Assembly (NCBI RefSeq): GCF_027579695.1
Contig: NC_083596.1
Coordinates: 49,661,257 to 49,725,256, forward strand
Length of the DNA: 64,000 nt
Direction: 5' to 3'
Source of the DNA: Neoarius graeffei
Lineage: Eukaryota > Chordata > Actinopteri > Siluriformes > Ariidae
Position numbers and translations under genes: made by a program. The notes below the pieces were generated by a model. That model worked only from the letters and a program-made list of their open reading frames with translations, was not told the DNA's origin and did no database searches. Shown here in pieces: positions 1-13,578 of this stretch (positions within the stretch are counted from its first letter, which is position 1; every line of letters starts with the position of its first letter).

Positions 1-960
1 GGCCATCATTTCCCACCGACACCCGGAGGGAAGGTGGGGATTTAAAAGGTCGCGTTTTGCGTAGCGGGTTTTGTTTGGTTTAAAGAAAGAAAGAAAGAAA
101 CCTACACACCTTGTTTCTCTTCCTCGGGGTCTAAACAGGAATTAAAAAAAAATCATAAATTCATTGTGGTAAAGCTAAGCTAGCTTATTCCCAGCAGCGC
201 GCCCGACACTCCGACACTCGAGACGCTCCAGTCTCCGTCCCGAACCCGCAGTCACTCAGCACCGGGAAGCCGCTGTGCGAGTCTCGAACCCTACCTCGTG
301 CAGAAGGACGCAGGGTGTGCGCTTTTAACCCGACGATTTTGGTGACAAAGTTCAAGCTAAAGCTTACAGGTTTCTGAGGTAACTTTACGCGTCTCAGGCC
401 ACTTTTCGGTTCTCTGTCTCTCTCACACACTAAACAGCACTCTCGGTAACCCTGAGAACTATTTTGACCCGCCTGAGTTGAGAAGTGCTCGGGCATCGAG
501 CGGAAACTGAGCTCTGACTCCCCTCAGCTAGCCGGCTAATTTACCTCAGAAATATTTCAGCGCGAGTTTGAATGCGCTTTATCAGCGCCGTGAAGAAAGA
601 TAAATAACTCGCCTACATTACAACCGGACACAAAAGTAGGTCTGAATTTACTCTAAAACATAGTTTTAATTTCCCCTCAACGCGGAAAACCCACTTCACC
701 GTGACTCCTGAACGCTTTAATTTCTGCGCGCACTAATGAAGCGGCCTGACGATGTTTTCTTGTTTGTTTGGTTTTTTTTAGTCAAATTCGGCTTCACGAG
801 CTCAACAAATCCCTCGCTGCTCGAGCTCCACTGGCCTCGCGCATCATATTCTGACCAATCAGCAGCGAGAGCGCAGGAACGCGCATGACGTCACGAACGG
901 ACTTGTGCTTTTTAAAGTTTGGAGAAGTTTTTTGCTGCTTCTTCCTCTGACTGACTTCAA
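1..960 (-). promoter_or_regulatory. CpG-rich promoter and probable 5' end of a leftward gene
   Basis: About 180-720 is rich in CpG, unlike the AT-rich DNA to its right, and it ends in a promoter-like block. A CCAAT box lies at 855-859 and a perfect palindromic CRE (TGACGTCA) at 886-893. At the extreme left the minus strand reads ATGATGGCC (positions 9 to 1). The inner ATG (4-6) has A at -3 and G at +4, and starts M-A before the window ends. In human the gene downstream of MICU2 on the same strand is ZDHHC20, whose protein starts MAP, so this could be its first exon. That identification is inference from synteny; only a few codons are visible. The 103-codon ORF at 185-496 is probably 5' UTR sequence. 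Confidence 0.45.
886..893. promoter_or_regulatory. Palindromic CRE (CREB/ATF site)
   Basis: The full 8-bp TGACGTCA lies 26 bp from a CCAAT box (855-859) in the CpG-rich segment. Full-length CREs next to CpG islands are usual in housekeeping promoters. Function is inferred from the motif only. Confidence 0.5.
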
Positions 961-1112
961 TAGTTTCATTTTAATTAAGAATAACAATGAGAAAACTGAA
1001 ATTGTTAAGAATAAATAGAATTATTTAAATGTGGTTTTATGCTGATGTTTTGTTTTTAATATATTCTGTGGATTTATGTTTATCTTCGACAAAAATAATT
1101 ATTTTCATTATG

Positions 1113-1378
1113 TCACAGCAAGAAGGTTCCAGGTTCGAACCCAGCGGCCCATGTCTGTGCGAGTTTCCTCCAGTTTCCCCCACAGTCCAAAGACATACAG
1201 GTTAGGATAATTGGTGGCTCTAAATTGACTGTAGTTGTGAATGGTTGTTTGTCTGTGTGTGTCAGCCCTGTGATGACCTGGCGACTTGTCCAGGGTGTAC
1301 CCCACCTCTCATCCATAGTCAGCTGGGATAGACTCCAGCAACCCTGTAGAACAGGATAAGCGGCTACAGATGGATGGA
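1113..1378 (+). mobile_element. 5'-truncated DANA-like SINE
   Basis: Starts inside the tRNA-like head (CACAGCAAGAAGG, then the B-box GGTTCGAACCC) and runs through the same body as the full copies at 34093 and 51299 (CAGTCCAAAGACATACAGG, CAGCCCTGTGATGACCTGG, AGCTGGGATAG). It ends in a short GATGG tail. The first ~40 bases of the family are missing and it has many substitutions, so it is an old copy. It lies between the left promoter and the MICU2 3' end. Confidence 0.85.
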
Positions 1379-1656
1379 ATACTACCTCTGCTAACTTTTC
1401 ACCTTTGAAAGTTCAGTTGTCATGAACGGATTTGGATTAAATTTGGTGGACAGCTTTAGTATCATCCTTGGTTCAATTGATTTGATTTTGAAGTTGATAA
1501 TATATGGCTTAGCAAAGGTATGTACTCTACCGTGGGTCCTGATTCTTGTACATAAGCTCAAGTCACTCTGAAACATGCACATTTTATTTTTTAACAGCAG
1601 TGTGAAAAACAAAGAAAATAGGATAATTTTTTTTAACATTTGCACCAGATTAGTGT

Positions 1657-1664
<8 letters not shown>

Positions 1665-1689
<25 letters not shown>

Positions 1690-1690
1690 A
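1665..1690. repeat. (GA)n microsatellite
   Basis: Thirteen uninterrupted GA units. The rest of 1379-1699 shows nothing I recognise. Confidence 0.95.
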
Positions 1691-1700
1691 TCTGCAAATA

Positions 1701-2296
1701 GTGCTTTCACATCTCCAGTCTTTGGTCCATTTGAATCGAAACCTGGTACATTTTCCTCTTTGATACAATTTGTTTCATGTTCGGCTGACACTCAAAACAA
1801 CCAGCTGAAAAAAAAGAAAAAAAAAACCACACCATGAGACCATCTCTGCGTGGTGGCTGTGGTACAGTTCAAACCGAACCCAAGCTTGGTTCCGTTGCAG
1901 TGAGAAAGTGATCCAATCCTGAATCGACCCAAATACAGGATGCAAACCAAACATGCCGCATGTTTTGGGTTGTAGATGACATTTGTCTCAAGACGTAAGC
2001 TGCCAGTTAAGCCAAAGAACAACCAAGTGCTCCAGAAATGTCTGGGATATTTGGACAGAAAAGAAAGACAGACGAGAGGGGGAAAAAATGTAAAACCTTG
2101 GCAAAGGTTTGTTTACTTTTTTCTGTTCTCGTATTTCTGACCAATTAATGAATCCTCCACCAATTGTTTTTGTTGCTGCTGTTGTTCATTAAAAGTACAC
2201 GCAGTGTGAAAACAAACCAAACAGCAAACAAACCAAGCACAACAATTTCACTCTGATTCGGACTCAGGAACCTGACTAAAAGGTGTGAAAGCACGC
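1701..2296. mobile_element. Possible MITE with short terminal inverted repeats
   Basis: The left edge reads GTGCTTTCACATC and the right edge GGTGTGAAAGCAC, an inverted pair of about 12 bp enclosing ~595 bp without coding potential. Fish hAT-type MITEs commonly carry this GCTTTCACACC terminus. I could not find a clear target-site duplication, so the boundaries are provisional. Confidence 0.4.
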
Positions 2297-2411
2297 TCAG
2301 GAACTTTCAGGAATAATCATAATAATACACAGGACAATGGTATGTAAAAATATTTCATATAAAAAAAAAAAGTGTTTCATATATCAAATTATTAAAAAAC
2401 CCAAACCTGCA

Positions 2412-2932
2412 TATGTTTATTCATAAACAAGTGAAAAGTGCTTTAAAGCTTCACCCTGCAAGACCCAAAACCAACAAATTTACCATCATCCCAGCTTAGA
2501 TTCGATAACATTCTGACTTGTTGGACAGAAATTCATAATCCCCCTTTACTAACAGACGTTGTGTCCCTGTAAACATTTTAGACTCAACTTGGTTTAAATA
2601 TTCTGACTGAACATCCCAAATAATAAAGCATCCTGGAAGAAAATTATTGATGTCCTGATGATTACTGTCCAAAACATCATAAATAAAGGTGATGTGACTA
2701 ACTTTTTAGTCTAACACAAACACAATCGTTAAATTGGGACACGGTGGAAGTTAATGTGGATAAAACACTGACAGTCAGCTGAGAAAGTGGCCAAGTGCCA
2801 TGGAGGATCTAATAGACCAGCATGGTGCATCTCCACATGCCGAGCTGAGCTTGTCGACTTTACCATAACCAAGGCTGAATAGCCACACCCCTAACTCCAC
2901 AAGGTCCGCCCCTGGAACAGGTGTGTTTCCTT
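2412..2932 (-). other. micu2: Probable MICU2 3' UTR
   Basis: This stretch follows the MICU2 stop codon (2933-2935). On the minus strand the first good AATAAA poly(A) signal lies at 2421-2416, giving a 3' UTR of roughly 500 nt. There is no direct transcript evidence. Confidence 0.4.
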
Positions 2933-3034
2933 TCAGAAAGGGCTGCTGCTGCGACTGAGAGCCTCCTGAGCTCCTTTTAGCATTTCTTTCTTCACACACT
3001 TCCAGAAACCTGATACGCCCTGCTGGGAATGAAC
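2933..3034 (-). CDS. micu2: MICU2 exon 12, C-terminus and stop (residues 388-420)
   Basis: Acceptor CCCTGACAG preceded by a (GT)n tract. Reads VHSQQGVSGFWKCVKKEMLK to RSSSPF and TGA. The FWKCVKKE block is diagnostic for MICU2 C-termini. Confidence 0.95.
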   Translation of the reverse strand, partial: VHSQQGVSGFWKCVKKEMLKGAQEALSRSSSPF

Positions 3035-5857
3035 CTGTCAGGGGACACACACACACACACATCAAAAGAAAAGACAATTGTGCAAAAGTTTGACATACCG
3101 ATACTCAGTTATCATGCAGTTGCACAAAAACAAGTATTAAAGAAACAAAAACCAAGAACTGCATGTCCAATCAAATCTACAGTCACATGACCTCTACTCA
3201 TTTTGTGCATGTTTTATACGGTGTAAAGAATTACTGGGACATGTTTAGGTTTGATTTCTCACCCTGAGACCTCGCAGCATTCGGTCCTTCATCACAGAGA
3301 TGAACTCTTTATGGCTGAGACAATTGTCTCCGTCGAGGTCGAAGATTTGGAAGACTGTGTCCAGAACGTTCTCCGAGAGCTCGTGTCCTGTGGCAATCTT
3401 CACAGCTCTTTTAAACTGAGCTACAGTGGAGTGAAGGCAGGAGAAAGCAAAGCATGCTGGGTGTTACAGCTCCATAACAGGAGGGCTGGGCAATATGATA
3501 ATGATCCTGCGATATACTTTAATCATTACCAGTATCAGTCCTTTTACAATACATGATGACACACTAAAGGTAACAGGCTGGAAACTAGTTAACAAATATG
3601 AAGATGTCTAAATATCATGATGCAATATTTCCATGGAACAAACCAGTTTTGGATGCAATGACGACACTTTAGTGAACTTCTATAAACGTTATTGAACTTT
3701 AAAGGAACAGTCCACCGTACTTCCATAATGAAATATGCTCTTATCTGAATTGAGACGAGCTGATCCGTACCTCTCCGAGCTTTGCGCGACCTCCCAGTCA
3801 GTCAGACGCGCTGTCACTCCTGTTAGCAATGTAGCTAGGCTCAGCATGGCCAATGGTATTTGTTGGGGCTGTAGTTAGATGCGACCAAACTCTTCCACAT
3901 TTTTCCTGTTTACATAGGTTTATATGACCAGTGATATGAAACAAGTTCAGTTACACAAATTGAAACGTAGCGATTTTCTATGCTATGGAAAGTGCGCACT
4001 ATAATGACAGGCGTACTAACACCTTCTGCGCGCTTCGACAGCGCATTGATATCTGAGCTCTGTATCAATGCGCTGCCAAAGCGCGCAGAAGGTGTTAGTA
4101 CGCCTGTCATTATAGTGCGGACTTTCCATAGCATAGAAAATTGCTACGTTTCAATTTGTGTAACTGAACTTGTTTCATATCACTGGTCATATAAACCTAT
4201 GTAAAACAGGAAAAACGTGGAAGAGTTTGGTCACATCTAACTACAGCCCCAAAAAATACCATTGGCCATACTGAGCCTACCTACATTGCCAACAGGAGTG
4301 ACAGCGCGTCTGACTGACTGGGAGGTCGCACAAAGCTCGGAGAGGTACGGAGCAGCTCGTCTCAATTCAGATAAGAGCATATTTCATTATGGAAGTACGG
4401 TGGACTGTTCCTTTAAGTACTCTGATCAGACGCTCGCTGGCCATGGTGTGAAAATTGTCCATGCAGACGCTCATCTAAGTTTCCAAACCTGTCATTACTT
4501 AACTCTTGAATATTTTCTATCATGAATACTCTCATTAAAAAGCTTATAATCTCTGCTTTCCAAAGAAATGTATCTGGTTAAGATCTGTTCAGTACTTTGG
4601 GAGTAACGGCAGGTTGAAGTCGGTACAACAGAGTAAAAACTCTGCTCACGTGACATCGGGAAGCTGCCGGTGCTTTTCTTTTTGAGTCACGGGAAAGTGG
4701 TCAGGCTCTCTCTCTCTCTCTTCTGATCGGTTTCCCACTGGATTACTCGTCAATATCAATCAGATCACTTTTATAGGGATGTTCTCTCATTCTCACTGTT
4801 TCTGATGAAGGATTCAGCAAAATTTTCCCCCTGCTAGTTTTGATGTTATGATTCAAGGGAGACTTTGAAGTGAGTTTTCATAGCTTTACCTACTTATTTT
4901 CCAAACCAAACTGATTCATGTAAATAAATCACTATTTTGTTTTGATGAAAAATATTGAGATCTTAGCGGTTGGACTGAGATTTAAAAAAAACGGAAGTCA
5001 GAAACATGAGTGTCGATTTCACTTCAGTTAATGTGAATTGTTTATTGGATGTGGATCAGACAGTTTAACTGAATATTAATCAAAATAATCATTTCTATTT
5101 CATATAAACACTAGTAGGCGCTACTTTTGAGAAATACAAAGTGTAACGATTTAATGTTTTCACCCAATTAGCATAATCAATACTAACTTGCATAATTGGT
5201 TTTTACCAATTTTTCAAATTTTGTATTCAATATCCAACCATCTATGTGCTGCCAATTTCCATTGTAAACATCCTGAAAAAAAAAAAGTTATGAAGAAAAA
5301 AAAACAACATTTGATCTCATTGGTTAATGAGGCCCATTTTGGACCATGTGATCCTCATACAGAATATGACGGCAGTTTTCTAAAAATTAAGCCATTTTTT
5401 CAATCTTTGATTTGTAATATCTCAAGAATGGGTAAACATTTTAATTCTGTAGAAAGTATGTTATACAGCATTCAGTTGTGAATTCACTGAAACCAGTTTC
5501 AAGCCATTTGGATTGAACCCAACATGCCGACTTTAAGAACTTTAAATAAGGTTTGCAATTTGGCAACACTTTCGTGTTCCAAGTTTATAAGGCGAGAATT
5601 TTGAAAAGCTACGAAAAGACACATCAGTAACACGGTTATAAGTGAGTCAGTAAAACTAATGTGATAAATTGTTACATGGTTATAACCTGTTTACTAAAAT
5701 CGCTCATCCTGTAAACCTGAGCAGCTATAATGAAGGGAGACGTGTTACCTATTCCAACTGGTCTGTTAGCATCAGCAATCATCTTCACCGAGATAGAAAA
5801 GTCCTCCAGGTTGTTGGTGAACAGACAGAAGGCTTTAAACTCCTCAAAAGTGATGCT

Positions 5858-5901
<44 letters not shown>

Positions 5902-7896
5902 CAGAACCCAAAACACAGACTCAACTATAAGGTTTTTGCTTCAGCGCTCCAGATGTCAGTGAAAAAGACAAAACACAGATGAAGGTGAGTCTCAAACTGA
6001 AAACGGTGCATCCAATCCCATCCAGCACTAAAACCCCTCACCTGCCCTGTCGGTATTTTCTTTCTGAGGTTCTCCAAGTATTCTGCGTTGCCTTCTTCAT
6101 TGGTGTAGTGCAACAGCCAATCAGCAAAGTCCTCCCTCCGCATGGTGCCCATGCCTCTGGAGAACTGCAGAAACTCCATCTCCTGCACCTCCACCTGCAG
6201 GTCCTCCATGAACCTGCACATCAGCAGAAACACAAGAACTTAACAGCTACAAAAAGCAACCATTTCACGTCACCTTTTTCACATTAAATAATAATAAGAA
6301 GAAGAAAAGGAAGGGGTCAATCATTTATTTTAAATAAATCCCTTTAAATTAAGTACACTCAGAGAGAAGACTTTCATTTTTGGCCAAATTATGACCAACA
6401 ACAATAATTTGAAGTGCACCTTTCATGCATTTACGTGCATGTTCTATTTCCAGTATAAAAAGAGAAAAACAAATAAAAGCCAGCTGAAAATGGTAAAATA
6501 GGCGAGTCAGAGAAATGCATTAAATATCAGTGAAAGAAGAAATAGTGATGTAAAATAGATAGAAAGGGGAGTGTAAAATTTATTAAAAAAAACAAACAAG
6601 AAACTAATAAATGAAAGCTGGAGCTTGCTGCATGTTTACTATTGATCTCCAGTGCATTAAAGGTGCCCTTCCACCAAAAACGTTTAATACTGGCTCTTTT
6701 TGAAATACCATAGTTCACTCCGAGTTGCATATGCATGCTGCATGTGAAAATGTAATTCTACTCCCATTCCCTGTATTAGCTTATGAAAGAAAATAGTCGG
6801 AAAAACGAGCGAATCTGAAAAAGCCCTATGAACTTGCGTCACTTCGAAAATTAGTATTCATGGCCTCACCCACCTTGGCTTGCGACCGCCCATGGGAAGA
6901 AAGTTCGGATTTAAGCGCAAGGACAGATAGCAGAGCCCATCTCGTCAGTAGCTAACAGCAAGTTGAAAACATGTCTGAACAAGTTCGTGCCTGTGTTATT
7001 TGTGGCAGTAACACATCAACGTTGCATTTCTTGCCCAAGATAGAAGAGGTGAAGAAGAAACGGTTGGAATTATCTTTGGAACACCACCAGCGAAGTGTAA
7101 TGCAGCGTTAGTACTGTGTTCTGATCATTTCAACCACAGGGACTTTTCAAACTTCGGTGCCTTCAGTAGTGGTTTTGCTTCGAGGTTGTTTTTAATCCCT
7201 GGATCTGCACCGTTAAGACGATCGACCACCAGCTCACAAGCTGTAAGTAAAACATGAACTTTTTGTTCGAAGGTTTTTGTTACAAAATAGCATGTTCATA
7301 TTCTCCACGTTAGCATGCATGACACGGTCACAAGCTCGGCAGGGATGAGAGTTTTCCGCTTTTTCTGAGTAAAAAAACGACCTTTTTATATTATGCCAAA
7401 TCTGTTGAGAATTTTTTTTTATTAATTTCGGGGGGTTGGGGTATGTTCCTTCATGCTGTTCAAACTTTATTAACTCCAACGATGTTTACACATTATTTGT
7501 AAGTCGCCATCTTTAGTCTCGTTTAAATCTCGTTTAATGTGATGTAAAATTCACGTTATCTACATTGTTATTGGTCAAAACATCGATGTCGAGACCATAA
7601 TAGCCAATCAAAACAGTTTTTACAAAGACACCCACATCCGCTTGTTCTGACCCACTGGAGGTAGCGTCACAGTGCTGTTAGCCAATCAGAGGTAACACAT
7701 TTACATGTCATGAATATTAAATGAGTAAGAGCTGAAATCCTATCGTTCTCCCGCCACCCACTCCTCCACCAAACTAGAACAGCCTGAAACAGGAGAACCA
7801 CAGCATTTTTTTTTTTCACCAAAACCGGCTCTCAGGGCGTTCAATCATATTAGAGACCACCGCACAGTTAATGAAAACATGATGCAATGAGACCTT

Positions 7897-7934
<38 letters not shown>

Positions 7935-10900
7935 AAACCCTTCATATGTAAAAGTTGGAGAAAACTAGCATTTGACAATCTAATAAATTAATATCAATTA
8001 CCAAGAAAATGGAGTTAAATTAAAAATAAAATCTAGCTGAATAAAGGATATTAACATACACAAGAGCTAAACAACCATGAAGACAGACCTGCAAAACTCT
8101 TTGTACTTCAATTTATTTTGTCCCTTATGGCCGAAGAAGTAGGCCTGCAGCGTGGTGCTGGGCTCATTGCTGTCCTCCGAGGCTGCCGTCTGAAGACATA
8201 AAGGAATGCGATAGTGAACTGATGACTTCACTAATCTCACACACCATCCTGTTAAACAAACAATTTATAGCCTCTGTAATACAGATAACAGTGTGTGTGT
8301 GTGCGCGTGTGTGTGTAGGCACATAGTGATAATCTGCTGTACGAGATGTTAGGAATAGAACACTCCCTGTCATGCTGTTACAGTACAGAGTGGCATGACG
8401 CACTTGCACATATGTGAAGGCACCGTTCATACTCGAAAGGTACACACAAGTTTTGACATCCAGATGATGTCTTTTTCAGGGACGTCCCTGCCGATTCCAG
8501 AAAGACAATGCACATTCTGCACGTGTTCCAACAGTGTGGCTTTGTAGTTTAAAAAAAAAAAGTGCAGGTGCTCAACTGGCTTGCCTCCGACTGAAAACAT
8601 GTGGTGCACTATGAAGCACAAAATAAGACTGAGACCCCGAACTTCTGAGCAACTTAAATCATACATCAAGCAAGAATGGGAAATAATTTCATAATCAAAA
8701 CTTCAACAACTAGTGTCCTCAGTTCTCAAACACTTCGTGAATGTTGTTAAAAGAAAAGGTGATGTAACGCAATGGTGAATATGCTCCTGTCCCAACTTTT
8801 TGGAACGTGTTGCAGGCAATAAAATCAGAATAAGTGAAAACAAACAAATAAATAATTCAGTTTGAACATTAAATACATCTTTTCTTTGTATTGTATTCAA
8901 TTGAATATCAGCTGAAAAGAACTTGCAAATCATTGCATTCTGGTTTTATTTACGTTCCACACGGAGTCCCAAAGTTTTGGAGCTGGGGTTATACTTCGGA
9001 AGCTCTGCTACAAAAATACAGCTGTCAAATCTTCAATGTTTATATGATGGAAATAAATAGGACATAACCTTTAATTGGAACTGTTACTAAATTACAACCC
9101 TCGTATGGAACAACTTGCGCAGATAAATCAACAAGGACGACAATAAACAAAAAACAAACTCACCTCTGCCACCTCTTTCACAACCTTCCTTTGTCTGATG
9201 ATTTTCTTCAGCTTTGGAACAAAGAAGCCGGATTATTTCACATCCTAGAGACAACTTGTAATTTTTTTATTTTTATTTTTTTCAGTCTGCAGATCAGGGA
9301 TGGGGAACCCCGGCTGTTTTGCAGCCACACTGCTGCTGCATGGTTTGCATTATCCTGTTCTATTGGGCCTCATTAGAGCAAAAACACTATCATTAATCAA
9401 CTCGTTAGCTAATGATCAGGTTTTACTGTGCTGCGGCTCTCCAGGACGGAGGCGGCCCACTTCCTGCTGCAGACTCTCTACTTAATAAACATCATAGTCC
9501 TCAGATTGAGCTGAATTCCCGTAATCATGCTGGAGTACATACCTTTCATTCATTCATCTGAAGCATCCATCGAACAGCATGAACAAAGACAAGGTAGCAG
9601 CAGTTACCTACAGGATCCACAATTCTACATTCCTCTCCATTCCAAGCACTATTAGCGTATTTTCCAGACTAAGAGTTGTTCGGAAGTGGACGCTGCATTT
9701 GATTCAAGTCTGAAATGGGGAAATCTGAACTTGCATCATTTCTGAGCTTGGTCAATTCAAGCTACAGAGCGGAAAAGGAAAATAAATAAATAAAAATAAT
9801 CAACGCCTCCATGAAAGCGTGTCTCGTTAGAAACAAGATAACCAGCTAGCTTTAGAGATCATGTCAGTTTTGCTGAATTTACTTGTGGTTCGTGTTGTTT
9901 ATTGAACCTACTCATGGTGTCCAAAGTACGATATTGATCTTGTATTTACAGTCGATCAGTGTATAATGATAAACACTTTATCCCACTTCTCCATGGAAAG
10001 CTAATGAGTTTTAACAAATAAGTGCATTCTGTCCAGAAAATATGGTAAACATTCCAACCATCTGGTTTCTTTATAACCAAGCAACCATGTACAGTAACAA
10101 GAAACTTATAACTACACAAACTCATGACGCGACCCCCCTTCATTGTTGAAATCAAGGCCAACGGCTGGGACTCACATGCTAACAATGCTAAGGATAATAA
10201 AGCTGCTTCCCTTTAAATCAGGCTCTTAAAGGGACAGGATGTTTCGCATTGCACTGGTACATTTGGGAGGGGAAGAAAAAAAAATTATCAACCCCTGGTT
10301 TTGCCTTAACTGTTGCCATGGAGACTGAGAACACAGGGATCTTTTCCGTTTCCGACCTTGGTAAGTCACAGACAGAGATCATCGTCGACACAAAAATGAG
10401 ACTAACGGGTAAATATCATTTAAAAAAAACAACACGACCTTACACTGAAAATCTCAGAAATGCATAACAGGTTTGTTCTTTTAAAAGGGACGAGTCATTT
10501 TTATTGATTACGAGAAAGAACTATTAAGAGGTAAAAGCAGTGCAAAAGTCAACGCTTCACCTTCTCAAACTCCTTTTTGTCCACCTGCTCGTTGCCGTCG
10601 ATGTCGAGCATCTTGAACGCGATGTTGAATCCGGTATGTGGCTCTGAAATCACAGCACAGTTGTTACCATCAACACTGCGATTGTATCCAATTCAATAAC
10701 GAGCTAATGAAACAGCGTGTTAGTGCGCGTATGCTAATTAGGCTAAACTCTGAATATAAACGTGATCTCTTGATGTGGGCAGCACGGTGGTGTAGTGGTT
10801 AGCACTGTCGCCTCACAGCAAGAAGGTCCGGGTTCGAGCCCCGTGGCCGGCGAGGGCCTTTCTGTGCGGAGTTTGCATGTTCTCCCCGTGTCCGCGTGGG

Positions 10901-13546
10901 TTTCCTCCGGGTGCTCCGGTTTCCCTCACAGTCCAAAGACATGCAGGTTAGGTTAACTGGTGACTCTAAATTGACCGTAGGTGTGAATGTGAGTGTGAAT
11001 GGTTGTCTGTGTCTATGTGTCAGCCCTGTAATGACCTGGCGACTTGTCCAGGGTGTACCCTAGTCTGGCTAACGCAACTTCAAAGCTCTGCGAGCATTGG
11101 TCTGGCAAAGATATTAAGCCCAACCGTTTCCCAAAGTGCGTGGTTGACCCGCCTCCCTGAAATGCCTCAGTTTGCTACTGGTCGAAGCCAGAAAAGGCTG
11201 TGACGAAGCTTAAACCAATCACATCACTCTTTCCTCTGACGTATGTGACGCGACGGAAACTGCTTGAGTAACAGGAAGAAGATAAATACCTCCAGGGCTG
11301 CTCTTTGCTCCATTTTCAATGAGAACTTCCCGTTGAATGCTTTCAATACAGCATCTACCGCTGTGTCAAAGGCTTGCTGCTGCTCCATGTTCGTAATGTT
11401 TCTAGTGAATGAAGCGCTTCCGGCATAGATTCTGTAAACAATCTATGGCTTCCGGTCACAGTTCTACTACGTCACTGCCTTGAACACGCCTCTACCCAGG
11501 GCCGTTGGAGATGCTCAAAATTGATTGGCTCCCGATTTTTCGGGAGCTTGGAAGAGCTGGGGATAGCTTGCCTTGCCAGACTAAGCTCGCAACAGGCCCC
11601 CGTGTTTCGTCACACTTAGGATGGGCGGGCCCAGGCTACGTGTACCCCGCCTTTCGCCCGTAGTCAGCTGGGATAGGATCCAGCTTGCCTGCGACCCTGT
11701 AGAACAGGATAAAGTGGCTAGAGATAATGAGATGAGATCTCTTTATGTTCCAGATAACGTTTCATTTTGTCAATTCTTTATTCAAATACGCATGATAGAA
11801 ACTGCGATGATTGATGATCGCTTGAACAAATGCTAAACTTAATGACTAGTTTGTGCTTTTGTTGCAGTATCAGCCAATTGGAGATCAGGTGCCGCCCACA
11901 TCAGCGGAAACGGACGAGAAGCGGAGTACTTTGATAACTTACTGGTGAGGATGGTGAGGAGGAACAGGTACTCTGTGTAGGAGATCAGCCCTGGAAACAC
12001 ACCACAGAGAGTCAAGACTGGAAAGAAAGACAGTACAAGTATGTGTGTGTGTGTGTGTGTGTACCATTGTCTCCAATTTCTCTGAACAGATTGCTTCCTG
12101 GCTTGGCTTGAGAAGCCACCGTCAGCATCTTGCCTACTTCCTGTAGAACAATCAATCTAAGTTATTCAGTGTTATTTATTTAGCAGATCGCAAATGTTGC
12201 AACTTACATAATGATTACATCACAGTTTTTTCAACATGCTCACGACATCATGTTCACTTCACCACTCTGTCTTGCCTTGTTGTAAACCAAGGCCACAGAC
12301 AGCCTGGAAATGACGATGGTGTGAATATAAAAAAAAAAAAAAAACACCAGCTCATTCTTCAAGGGTATTCTTGATTCTTCATTCTTTGAAGGTATTGATG
12401 GACAGTTTAAACCCTGACTGAGGGACTCAGTAGCAACAAGAACACAATAATGGGACAAAAACTAAACTAAACTTCACAAGAAGGTGGTGCTAAAGCACCA
12501 TTTTACACCAGAACATACGTTACAGAAAACAAGAAAAGCGTCTCATACATCAACGTGACGTAAAACAAACTTTTTTCCCCTCGAAGCAGACAATTTCATC
12601 ACATGTGGTGGCCGATTTGTTATAAATAGAGGAACGTGAAGTGGATTGACACTCACCGCTTTGGACAGGTGCCTCTTATGCAGTTCATCTGAATGGAAAA
12701 AGAATCACAATGAGACGGATTTGGACTGGAATGAGCGGGTAGAAATACGGCTCCGAGGTCGCATGTGTGTGGTGGAACGTGACGCACTTTTACAGTCCTG
12801 AGCTGTTTTCCGTAAGAATTGGAAACGGAAACACACAGCGCGAACAATTAACACACACTGTGCAAGAAAAAAACATGAGCTTTAGCTATTAGAGAGGAAA
12901 AACAAAAGGGGGGGGGGGGGGGGGAGGCTTCCAGCATCATGATTAAGCAGCTTAGAAAACAGCACTTGATCCAGCACATCCTATTGGTTTACTTTATTTT
13001 TATATACATTACTCCCTGACAGATAATTATGTGCACAATATAATAATGAACACACTAATGATACTAAAGCAACGTTGTGAAATTGTAACGTGTACAGATT
13101 AATTTATCGTACTTTTAATTTGATATTTTAAGTCATCTAATTAGTAAAATAACGCCAAGGTTTTTTATTAAGCCAATGCACTCAATGTAAAGGAAAAAAA
13201 AGTGCCCACAGTGCAAATGATAACCTGACCAAGCGCTCATCGGTTACGTTTAAACTCACTTTCAAATGCTGTTCGTAATTTTATCCAGGAAAAAAGAAAA
13301 AAAATGCTCTTCAAGGTAAGAAAATCTCATTTACCTTTATAATCTTTGTTAGCTTATTCAATAATACAGCCCGAAAGAAAAATTACTGCCTGACAGATTC
13401 ATACTGTAAATGTAGTGTTTGTGTGTGTAATAATAACAACAGGTCAGACATGTGGTTTATTACCTTTGTACAGGATTCACTCATAGCTAAACAGGCAATT
13501 AGCATTCTAATAAATAGGCTTCCTAACCAACTAGAAAAACACCGTA

Positions 13547-13578
<32 letters not shown>

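Noticed and set aside
185-496. 103-aa minus-strand ORF in the CpG-rich segment
   Set aside because: No similarity I recognise; a long frame is expected by chance in GC-rich 5' UTR.
3910-4204. Two mirrored 74-aa ORFs
   Set aside because: Both arise from the palindromic MITE arms and are nearly the same peptide on opposite strands.
10777-10850. tRNA gene
   Set aside because: The A and B boxes are part of the SINE head; the same sequence recurs with a SINE body and target duplications.
12240-12458. 72-aa ORF in MICU2 intron 3
   Set aside because: Contains a poly(Phe) run from poly(A) and no homology; intronic chance frame.
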